Source: Bacteroidota bacterium
GTDB taxonomy: Bacteria > Bacteroidota > Bacteroidia > AKYH767-A > 2013-40CM-41-45
NCBI GenBank assembly: GCA_016713765.1
Contig: JADJON010000003.1
Coordinates: forward strand, 124,001 to 188,000
Direction of reading: 5' to 3'
Length of the DNA stretch: 64,000 nt
The notes beneath the pieces were generated by a model. That model was given only the letters and a program-made list of their open reading frames with translations, had not been told where the DNA came from and made no database searches. The position numbers and the translations under genes were made by a program. Below are positions 46,231 through 55,859 of the stretch, one piece after another. The stretch's first letter is position 1, and every line of letters starts with the position of its first letter.

Positions 46231-46264
46231 AAAAAAAAGCCCCGAATCTTTCGAAACGGGGCTT
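46231..46264 (-). terminator. Terminator of the rRNA operon
   Basis: On the minus strand AAGCCCCG and CGGGGCTT form a perfect 8-bp stem around a 12-base loop, followed by a run of eight T, about 10 bases after the end of 5S. It could also act for the convergent threonine aldolase transcript. Confidence 0.88.
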
Positions 46265-46272
46265 AATAATTT

Positions 46273-46383
<111 letters not shown>

Positions 46384-46402
46384 ATGTCTTGGATACATTT
46401 AT

Positions 46403-46430
46403 GACATATTGTGAAAGAAAACACATTGAG
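46403..46430 (-). other. 3' strand of the 23S processing stem
   Basis: This stretch pairs with 49353-49378 across the whole 23S gene. On the minus transcript the core pairs are GACATATTG with CAATATGTC and AAAGAAAACACA with TGTGTTTTCTTT, with only small bulges. It would be the double-stranded substrate for RNase III. Confidence 0.8.
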
Positions 46431-46439
46431 TTCGATAGA

Positions 46440-49325
<2,886 letters not shown>

Positions 49326-49352
49326 TTGTCAATGTAGACAATTTCAATCTTA

Positions 49353-49378
49353 CTCGTTGTGTTTTCTTTCAATATGTC
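49353..49378 (-). other. 5' strand of the 23S processing stem
   Basis: Complement of 46403-46430. It directly follows a boxA-like GTTCTTTGA in the transcript. Confidence 0.8.
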
Positions 49379-49388
49379 AAAGAACGCT
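49377..49388 (-). promoter_or_regulatory. boxA-like antitermination motif before 23S
   Basis: AGCGTTCTTTGA on the minus strand. The core GTTCTTTGA recurs before 16S (51737-51748), as expected for rRNA antitermination signals. Confidence 0.5.
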
Positions 49389-49408
49389 GTTCCTGTGGAA
49401 GCAGGAAC
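49389..49408 (-). other. Hairpin before the 23S boxA
   Basis: GTTCCTG, six bases, CAGGAAC: a perfect 7-bp stem between tRNA-like element 3 and the 23S leader. Confidence 0.55.
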
Positions 49409-49412
49409 TTGC

Positions 49413-49483
49413 GACAGAATACCGGAATCGAACCGGCGACCTTCCCGATAGACAGGGACGCTCTACCATTGAGCTAATTCATC
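49413..49483 (-). pseudogene. tRNA-like element 3, degenerate
   Basis: 71 bases on the minus strand. A good D-arm is present (GCTC, 7-base loop AATGGTA, GAGC) and a good T-arm (GCCGG TTCGATT CCGGT). The acceptor stem GATGAAT/ATTCTGT has two mismatches, and the anticodon arm gives only a 4-bp stem (TCCC/GGGA) with a mismatch and a six- to eight-base loop. If read as a tRNA the anticodon triplet would be CTA or possibly GTC. It is unlikely to be a working tRNA, and is more likely a decayed tRNA or a processing element of the rRNA precursor. Confidence 0.6.
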
Positions 49484-49500
49484 TTATTTCAATTTCATTA

Positions 49501-49512
49501 CCGCCGTTGCGG
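49501..49512 (-). other. Spacer hairpin 1 with AACG loop
   Basis: CCGC, AACG loop on the transcript strand, GCGG. First of four hairpins in the spacer sharing this loop. Confidence 0.55.
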
Positions 49513-49541
49513 CAATGCATTCGTATTGGCATTAAACTGTT

Positions 49542-49559
49542 GCCGGACCGTTGTCCGGC
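49542..49559 (-). other. Spacer hairpin 2 with AACG loop
   Basis: GCCGGAC, AACG, GTCCGGC: a perfect 7-bp stem just downstream (in transcript order) of tRNA-like element 1. Confidence 0.7.
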
Positions 49560-49564
49560 ACTGG

Positions 49565-49632
49565 TGGAGAATATCGGAGTCGAACCGATGACCCTCCCGG
49601 TTTCAACCGGGATGTTCTATCCGGCATTCTCT
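49565..49632 (-). pseudogene. tRNA-like element 1, derived from tRNA-Ala, lacking half of the D-stem
   Basis: 68 bases. The 3' half (GGGTCATCGGTTCGACTCCG through ATTCTCCA) is identical to the tRNA-Ala gene at 49775-49848. The acceptor AGAGAAT pairs with ATTCTCC at six of seven positions. The region after the acceptor reads GCCGGATAGAACAT, aligning to GCTGGCTAGAGCAC of tRNA-Ala, with the preceding TAGCTCA missing, so the D-stem cannot form. The anticodon arm is a perfect CCCGG/CCGGG stem with a six-base loop TTGAAA, where GAA would be the triplet. A functional tRNA is very unlikely. Confidence 0.75.
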
Positions 49633-49648
49633 TTATTTCAATATAAGC

Positions 49649-49662
49649 TGAACCGTTGTTCA
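49649..49662 (-). other. Spacer hairpin 3 with AACG loop
   Basis: TGAAC, AACG, GTTCA between tRNA-like elements 1 and 2. The stem differs from hairpins 1 and 2 but the loop is the same. Confidence 0.65.
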
Positions 49663-49669
49663 ACTTTAG

Positions 49670-49737
49670 TGGAGAATATCGGAGTCGAACCGATGACCCT
49701 CCCGGTTTCAACCGGGATGCTCTATCCGGCATTCTCT
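49670..49737 (-). pseudogene. tRNA-like element 2, derived from tRNA-Ala, lacking half of the D-stem
   Basis: Same 68-base structure as element 1, with AGAGCA instead of AGAACA at the one differing position, which is the tRNA-Ala state. It has the same T-arm and acceptor as tRNA-Ala, the same loss of TAGCTCA, and the same six-base anticodon loop. No CCA is encoded. Confidence 0.75.
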
Positions 49738-49753
49738 TTATTTCAATATAAGC

Positions 49754-49767
49754 TGAACCGTTGTTCA
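49754..49767 (-). other. Spacer hairpin 4 with AACG loop
   Basis: Copy of hairpin 3 in the second repeat unit, between tRNA-Ala and tRNA-like element 2. Confidence 0.65.
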
Positions 49768-49774
49768 ACTTTAG

Positions 49775-49848
49775 TGGAGAATATCGGAGTCGAACCGATG
49801 ACCCCCTGCTTGCAAAGCAGGTGCTCTAGCCAGCTGAGCTAATTCCCC
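49775..49848 (-). tRNA. tRNA-Ala (anticodon TGC)
   Basis: 74 bases on the minus strand. Acceptor GGGGAAT/ATTCTCC with one G-U pair, D-arm AGCTCAGCTGGCTAGAGCA, anticodon arm CCTGC TTTGCAA GCAGG, T-arm ATCGG TTCGACT CCGAT. CCA is not encoded. Normal position in a 16S-23S spacer. Confidence 0.97.
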
Positions 49849-49917
49849 ATTCGAGTCCGAAGTTCGCCGTTCGCTTCTCCTGATTGCCAGGCCTGAAGAA
49901 CCGCAAACCAAGTTTCG

Positions 49918-49991
49918 TAGTCCCGAGCAGATTTGAACTGCTGACCCCTACATTATCAGTGTAGTGCTCTGACCAACTGAGCTACGGGACT
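49918..49991 (-). tRNA. tRNA-Ile (anticodon GAT)
   Basis: 74 bases on the minus strand. Acceptor AGTCCCG/CGGGACT is perfect, D-arm GCTCAGTTGGTCAGAGC, anticodon arm CTACA CTGATAA TGTAG, T-arm AGCAG TTCAAAT CTGCT. CCA is not encoded. First tRNA of the spacer. Confidence 0.97.
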
Positions 49992-50061
49992 AAGTTCCCG
50001 GTGACGAGAGTCTTTTCTCAGATGGTGGGACCACCTCTCGCTCGTTTGGGCTTCAATAAGA

Positions 50062-50087
50062 TTGAGAAATGATAGGAAACAACAGGC
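50062..50087 (-). other. 3' strand of the 16S processing stem
   Basis: Pairs with 51713-51740: GGAAACAACAGGC with GCCTGTTGTTTCC and TTGAGAAAT with ATTTCTCAA, with two small bulges. It encloses 16S in the precursor. Confidence 0.8.
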
Positions 50088-50120
50088 ATACCGTAGAACG
50101 GTACATTACGAATCACTCCA

Positions 50121-51650
<1,530 letters not shown>

Positions 51651-51712
51651 TTGATTTGACTTTTGGGATTCGCAATAGCTATTTACTCTCAATATGAATT
51701 GAGGGCAATAGA

Positions 51713-51740
51713 GCCTGTTGTTTCCTTATCAATTTCTCAA
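51713..51740 (-). other. 5' strand of the 16S processing stem
   Basis: Complement of 50062-50087, about 65-90 bases before the 16S 5' end. Confidence 0.8.
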
Positions 51741-51748
51741 AGAACGTT
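51737..51748 (-). promoter_or_regulatory. boxA-like antitermination motif before 16S
   Basis: AACGTTCTTTGA on the minus strand, matching the motif before 23S (AGCGTTCTTTGA). Confidence 0.5.
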
Positions 51749-51801
51749 CGCGTATGTCGAAATCTGCCGTTGCAGATCGTCGCGTTTCTTGATTGGGGCT
51801 G

Positions 51802-51831
51802 CAAAAGTACAAAGACTCTTGTACAAAACAA
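51802..51831 (-). promoter_or_regulatory. rRNA operon promoter, proximal (P2)
   Basis: On the minus strand: -33 TTG (51829-51831), 19-base spacer, -7 TACTTTTG (51802-51809), a perfect TAnnTTTG match. It lies about 150 bases before the 16S 5' end. Confidence 0.8.
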
Positions 51832-51991
51832 CCTTTTTGCAAGATTTTTTTTGAAAATCACTTAATCTTTTGAAAACCAGCTCAAAAAAGTTGATTTCTC
51901 AGCTTTTTTGATTCAAATGCCACTTTTCAGCAGATTTTACCACTTCCCAGGGTGGCGCGATATCAACAAAGAACGATTGTGAATGGGAGGA

Positions 51992-52021
51992 CAAAAGTAC
52001 TCTGAGTTTTTGAATTAGCAA
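51992..52021 (-). promoter_or_regulatory. rRNA operon promoter, distal (P1)
   Basis: Identical architecture to P2: -33 TTG (52019-52021), 19-base spacer, -7 TACTTTTG (51992-51999). The two are 190 bases apart. The rest of 51651-52244 is AT-rich leader and simple repeats with no gene. Confidence 0.78.
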
Positions 52022-52100
52022 ACAAGGGGGCGAAAATAATTATGAACAAGGGGGCACGGCGGGGAATGGCGCGGAAAACGGGGATGGGAGATTGGGAATT

Positions 52101-52171
52101 TGTAACTGGTAACTGGTAATTAGTAACTGGTAATTAGTAACTGGTTATTGGTGATTGGTTATGGTTATTCG
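52101..52171. repeat. Low-complexity direct repeats of GTAACTG/GTAATTA type
   Basis: Degenerate 7-mers (gtaactg, gtaatta, gttattg, gtgattg, gttatgg) repeated about ten times head to tail upstream of the rRNA promoters. No spacers, so not CRISPR. Confidence 0.8.
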
Positions 52172-52194
52172 GGATTAGGATAATTGTCCGGGTA

Positions 52195-52226
52195 CTGCCT
52201 ACCGCCTACCGCCAACCGCCTACCGG
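52195..52226. repeat. Short tandem repeat of ACCGCCT
   Basis: Four to five heptamers (tgcctaccgcctaccgccaa and so on) adjacent to the previous repeat and 20 bases after the end of the dehydrogenase gene. Confidence 0.75.
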
Positions 52227-52244
52227 GAACAACGGTCTTCCGCC

Positions 52245-52979
52245 TCATGGGGTGGATGCCGATACCGGGATTGTTTTTCCGTTGAATAAGTACATCCCCT
52301 CCAGCGCGAAACGGGCTACATATTCCCCCATTCGCTCAGGAGTAGTCGAAGCGTCTATCCCGGGAAAAGCCGCGGAAAACATCTCCGTCTGCACCGAGCC
52401 TAACGCCAATGCATTTACATGCACCCCCCTTGGCTTCAACTCCTCCGCCAAACATTCCGTCACACCGATGATAGCAGCCTTACTCGAACTGTATGCGGAG
52501 AGTCCCGCAAACTTGGCACTTCCCTGCACGCCTCCCATCGACGAGATGTTTACGATATGACCTGGGGCTTCTCCTCTCGCTAAAGCTTCCCTGCTACGGA
52601 TCAAGCCGGGCAACAATACCCGACTCATGGAAACGGTTCCGAAAACATTTGTCGCGTAGACTTCTTCCCAGTCTTCGGCCCGCAATTCTCCGAACGGTTT
52701 GTTGATCAATCGACCCGCATTGTTGATCAACGCATCGATCCTGGCGGAACGCGAGCGTATTTCCCTACCAATGGCTTCCACTTCCTGCTGTTTTGAAATA
52801 TCCGCCGGCAGCAGGTGCACGCGCGCTCGAACACCGCGCTTTTCGGCTTCGGCTTCCAACAGTCCCAGCCTGGTGCGATTCCTGGAAACCACCATGACGG
52901 TGTGACCCTCCCGGGCGCTCCACAAAGTTGCTTCGAATCCGATACCGGACGATCCGCCCGTAATGACCAGTGTTGCCAT
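52245..52979 (-). CDS. Short-chain dehydrogenase/reductase
   Basis: 244 residues. Rossmann cofactor motif TGGSSGIGFEATLW (TGxxxGIG), NNAG at LINNAGRLINKPF, catalytic Ser in NISSMGG and Tyr-x-x-x-Lys in YSSSKAA. After the cofactor motif VVSRNR with Arg after strand 2 suggests NADP(H). The reaction is a keto/alcohol interconversion on an unknown substrate. The C-terminus (YLFNGKTIPVSAS) is short. It ends 20 bases before the simple-repeat region and is divergent from the gene at 53050. Confidence 0.92.
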   Translation of the reverse strand: MATLVITGGSSGIGFEATLWSAREGHTVMVVSRNRTRLGLLEAEAEKRGVRARVHLLPADISKQQEVEAIGREIRSRSARIDALINNAGRLINKPFGELRAEDWEEVYATNVFGTVSMSRVLLPGLIRSREALARGEAPGHIVNISSMGGVQGSAKFAGLSAYSSSKAAIIGVTECLAEELKPRGVHVNALALGSVQTEMFSAAFPGIDASTTPERMGEYVARFALEGMYLFNGKTIPVSASTP

Positions 52980-53037
52980 AGTTGTTGCTGAATCTGTAAC
53001 CTTTCGAACCAGCTAGGTGCTTTCACGAAAGTTGGCG

Positions 53038-53045
53038 TAATTTAG
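53038..53045 (+). promoter_or_regulatory. -7 element of the 53050 gene
   Basis: TAATTTAG (7 of 8 counting the free positions), four bases before the ATG at 53050. Confidence 0.4.
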
Positions 53046-53049
53046 CAAG

Positions 53050-53604
53050 ATGATCCGTAGGGTCCTGCTTCTCCTCTCCTGCTGCCTCTGCGCCAGCTTC
53101 CTTTCCGCACAATCACCCATGCTACAACCACCGGCCCCGTCGGAAGGTGATCGCTTCATAGACCGGGTATTCTTCGGCGGAAATTTTGGACTTCAGTTCG
53201 GCACACAAACGATCATCGAAATAGCCCCGATCGTCGGTTACCGGCTGACCGACCGTCTCGCCGCCGGCGTAGGCGGGAAGTATATCTATTACCGCTACCG
53301 TTCAGCCCCATTCGAGTATTCCACCAACATGTACGGCGGAAGCGTATTTGCCCGCTACAACATTCTGGAAAACCTGTTCGCCTATACCGAATACGAGATC
53401 CTCAATCTCGATGCACCGGATCCCTTGAATCCCTACCGACTTCGCAGAACCAATGTCACCTCCGTCTTCGTCGGCGGCGGTTATCGTCAGATGCTGGGAA
53501 ATAACTCTTCCCTCAACCTGATGCTGCTGTACAACCTCAACGAATCAACCAATTCGCCCTATCAAAATCCGATCATCCGGATCGGTTTCGGCTTCGGGAT
53601 TTGA
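53050..53604 (+). CDS. Small outer-membrane beta-barrel protein, function unknown
   Basis: 184 residues. Signal peptide MIRRVLLLLSCCLCASFLSA, cleaved near AQS. The mature protein alternates strands typical of an 8-stranded barrel: FGGNFGLQFGTQTIIEIAPI, GYRLTDRLAAGVGGKYIYYR, YGGSVFARYNILENLFAYTE and VFVGGGYRQMLG, ending with IIRIGFGFGI. This resembles many Bacteroidota barrel proteins without an assigned role. The promoter element four bases upstream implies a leaderless transcript. Confidence 0.78.
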   Translation: MIRRVLLLLSCCLCASFLSAQSPMLQPPAPSEGDRFIDRVFFGGNFGLQFGTQTIIEIAPIVGYRLTDRLAAGVGGKYIYYRYRSAPFEYSTNMYGGSVFARYNILENLFAYTEYEILNLDAPDPLNPYRLRRTNVTSVFVGGGYRQMLGNNSSLNLMLLYNLNESTNSPYQNPIIRIGFGFGI

Positions 53605-53619
53605 ATCCCCTTTCCCTCC

Positions 53620-55044
53620 TCAGTACTTTTCTTCCCGGAGATAGGCTTGTGCACCAAAAAGATTCAGATCGACATTGCGCATGATCTGGTTGTAATAATC
53701 CTGCTTCGGCAAATAATACACCGAGTAGTTTTTACCAATGTAATACAACAGCATGGGTTCGTCGAGGTAAGACGCAAAAACCAGATTACCGGAAGTCGTA
53801 TCTCCTTCCTGTACGACCAACTGATTGTACCAACGACCGCTGACCAAGACCGCAGGCCGGCTGATGCTATCCACCGAGTTCAGGATCTCACGGGTGAAGG
53901 CCATACCCTCCTGCCGCCGCGACTTATATGCCACCACGGGGCCATGCAAGACATCCAGCATCAACATCTCTCCACCGGCCTGAAAGCGGAAACTAACCGA
54001 GGAAGGCTTGGCCGCATCCAGTCGATCGACCGGGCCAAGCGAACCTGCGAAGGGCGACAGGATCAGCAGGTAACAACACAACTTGAAGGCTGGCTCATAA
54101 AGATACTTCCCAAGGATCAGAATGACGAACGGCACAACCGGCGCCAGGTATCCCGACTCCATCGGCAAGCGCAAAAAGGCGATGACATAGAGGTCGATCG
54201 CGATAAGCCAGGCGATCACATAGCGTTCATTGACAGAGCGGGGAAACAAGTAGCGCTTGGACGTGATCCTGTTCGGGAGGAACAGCATGCCCACGCCAAG
54301 AAAAATGGCGAATAGTCCCACCACGCCCCACACTTCAAACGTGAACTTGTAGAGGATCTTCGCGATCGAGGGATAGGGTACGGGATAATACGTGAGGAAA
54401 TCCCATCCGTATCGCTGGATGACGGGAGCAAAACACAGCAAACCGACTATCAATGCCGGCACTGCATACAACAGGATGCGTCGAAGATTGACGAACAGAC
54501 CACCATTGCCAATCAGGATAATGATATAGGGCAGCAGCATAGCACCTGAGGTGACACGCGTGCCAATGGCCAATCCGGTGAGAATACCGGCCACTACTGG
54601 TTTTTCCGAAACGACGAAATAAAAAGATGCCAGCAGAAAACCCAACGCGATGGTGTAATCGATGGTTGTCGTACTGTGTATGTAAATTACCGGTACAGCC
54701 GCTAAGGCTGCAGCCGCCAGCAAAGGGTGACGAAACCGAAGAACTTTAAGCGAAAGAGCGAAAAAGAGTATGCCCGCCGCACTGACCATCGCCACCAACA
54801 AGTTCAGCGCAGTCGCACCACCGTTGATCAGCAGAGCGCTCAGCAGTTCCTGCACCGGATAACCCGGAAGCCGGGACGCTTCGTAGCTACCCGTATCGTG
54901 GATGTTCCTTGCCGTCAACGCGACGGCCCATGAATCCCCGTCAAGGCCATAACCATCAGAGATAAATGGCAGGCGACTTAGCAGAACGGCCAGGAAGAAC
55001 AAGAAGTACTTCAGGCGGTCGTTGGAAAATTGAGCGGTCTCCAA
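53620..55044 (-). CDS. GT-C type membrane glycosyltransferase (ArnT/PMT-like)
   Basis: 474 residues, TTG start set by a promoter element seven bases upstream. About 10-11 membrane helices. The first periplasmic loop contains YGLDGDSWAVALTARNIHDT with the acidic DGDSW in the place of the catalytic Asp of GT-C enzymes, followed by YEASRLPGYPVQELL, a GT39/GT83-like loop. The C-terminal third is a soluble periplasmic domain. It probably transfers a sugar from a polyprenyl-phosphate donor to lipid or protein. Donor and acceptor are not apparent and no glycan cluster surrounds it. Confidence 0.8.
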   Translation of the reverse strand: METAQFSNDRLKYFLFFLAVLLSRLPFISDGYGLDGDSWAVALTARNIHDTGSYEASRLPGYPVQELLSALLINGGATALNLLVAMVSAAGILFFALSLKVLRFRHPLLAAAALAAVPVIYIHSTTTIDYTIALGFLLASFYFVVSEKPVVAGILTGLAIGTRVTSGAMLLPYIIILIGNGGLFVNLRRILLYAVPALIVGLLCFAPVIQRYGWDFLTYYPVPYPSIAKILYKFTFEVWGVVGLFAIFLGVGMLFLPNRITSKRYLFPRSVNERYVIAWLIAIDLYVIAFLRLPMESGYLAPVVPFVILILGKYLYEPAFKLCCYLLILSPFAGSLGPVDRLDAAKPSSVSFRFQAGGEMLMLDVLHGPVVAYKSRRQEGMAFTREILNSVDSISRPAVLVSGRWYNQLVVQEGDTTSGNLVFASYLDEPMLLYYIGKNYSVYYLPKQDYYNQIMRNVDLNLFGAQAYLREEKY

Positions 55045-55051
55045 GGCAGGG

Positions 55052-55059
55052 CAAATTTA
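55052..55059 (-). promoter_or_regulatory. -7 promoter element of the GT-C gene
   Basis: TAAATTTG on the minus strand, a perfect match, seven bases before the TTG start at 55044. Confidence 0.55.
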
Positions 55060-55123
55060 TACCGACTCCTGCGGGTAAGAAAGACTGATTTACATTCTTT
55101 TGAACAGCATGCCTAAAGCCCGG

Positions 55124-55849
55124 CTAAAAATCCTCCAGTTCCAGGTTACCCATGAACCGGACGATCCTGGACGCCTTACGCTGTATGTAGGCTGTCGGTC
55201 TTGCAGGTGACCATTTCCGGGGATTGGGCAGGACTGCGGCCAGGAGCGCCGCTTCGCGGTTGGTGAGTCGCGCGGCCGGTTTGTGGAAGTACTCCTTCGC
55301 AGCCACTTCGGCGCCATAGATGCCCTCCCCCATTTCCACAATATTGAGATAGACTTCCATGATCCTTTCCTTACTCCAGAAAACTTCGATCAGAAAAGTG
55401 AAATACACTTCGAACCCTTTCCGTACATAGGATCGGGATGGCCAAAGGAACAAGTTCTTAGCGGTCTGCTGGGAGATCGTACTCGCCCCCTTCAGTCGTT
55501 TCCCTTTGTGCCGCTCGTTGTAACGCTGGGCTTTCTGGATGGCATCAAAATCGAAACCGAAATGCTCCTCGAAACGCTGATCCTCCGCGGCAATGACTGC
55601 AAGTGGTAATGCGGGGCTCATCTTGTCGAGGGACGTCCAATCTTTGCTCATCCGTAACGACCTACCGTCCGTCAACTGCTCGACACAACGGATCAGCATC
55701 AACGGAGTAACCGGAACCGGAACGAAGCGGAACAGGATCACGGACAGGATGCTTAAAATGAAAAATCCCGCAACGATACGAATCGTCCATTTCCTCAGAC
55801 GAGCCCACCACCCACTCTTGCCTTTCCCCGTTACCTTTTTCCCGGCCAT
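55124..55849 (-). CDS. mtgA: Monofunctional peptidoglycan glycosyltransferase
   Basis: 241 residues, GT51 family. Polymerises lipid II into glycan chains without a transpeptidase domain. A cytoplasmic basic tail and one N-terminal helix (IRIVAGFFILSILSVILF) are followed by the GT51 motifs: AAEDQRFEEHFGFDFDAI (catalytic Glu), GASTISQQTAKNLFLWPSRS, RKGFEVYFTFLIE, and KERIMEVYLNIVEMGEGIYG. Ten bases separate it from the upstream secreted protein gene, so the two share a transcript. Confidence 0.94.
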   Translation of the reverse strand: MAGKKVTGKGKSGWWARLRKWTIRIVAGFFILSILSVILFRFVPVPVTPLMLIRCVEQLTDGRSLRMSKDWTSLDKMSPALPLAVIAAEDQRFEEHFGFDFDAIQKAQRYNERHKGKRLKGASTISQQTAKNLFLWPSRSYVRKGFEVYFTFLIEVFWSKERIMEVYLNIVEMGEGIYGAEVAAKEYFHKPAARLTNREAALLAAVLPNPRKWSPARPTAYIQRKASRIVRFMGNLELEDF

Positions 55850-55859
55850 TGCCTGATTC

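Larger units (their letters stand above)
49564..49668 (-). repeat. Tandem repeat unit 1 (105 bp)
   Basis: First of two adjacent 105-bp units. Over the tRNA-like portion the units differ at one visible position (T at about 49615 versus C in unit 2). The unit holds a 68-base tRNA-like element and an AACG hairpin. Confidence 0.9.
49669..49773 (-). repeat. Tandem repeat unit 2 (105 bp)
   Basis: Second copy, adjacent to unit 1 and directly next to the true tRNA-Ala gene. It contains tRNA-like element 2 and hairpin 4. Confidence 0.9.

Noticed and set aside
49532..49768. A 78-codon frame with an internally repeated sequence
   Set aside because: It is a translation of the two tandem tRNA-like units, not a protein repeat.
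49564..49773. Direct repeats considered as a CRISPR array
   Set aside because: Two adjacent 105-bp units with no spacers, no cas genes, and clear tRNA origin.
52101..52226. Short repeats considered as CRISPR or an origin
   Set aside because: No unique spacers, no DnaA boxes recognised, and degenerate heptamers only.
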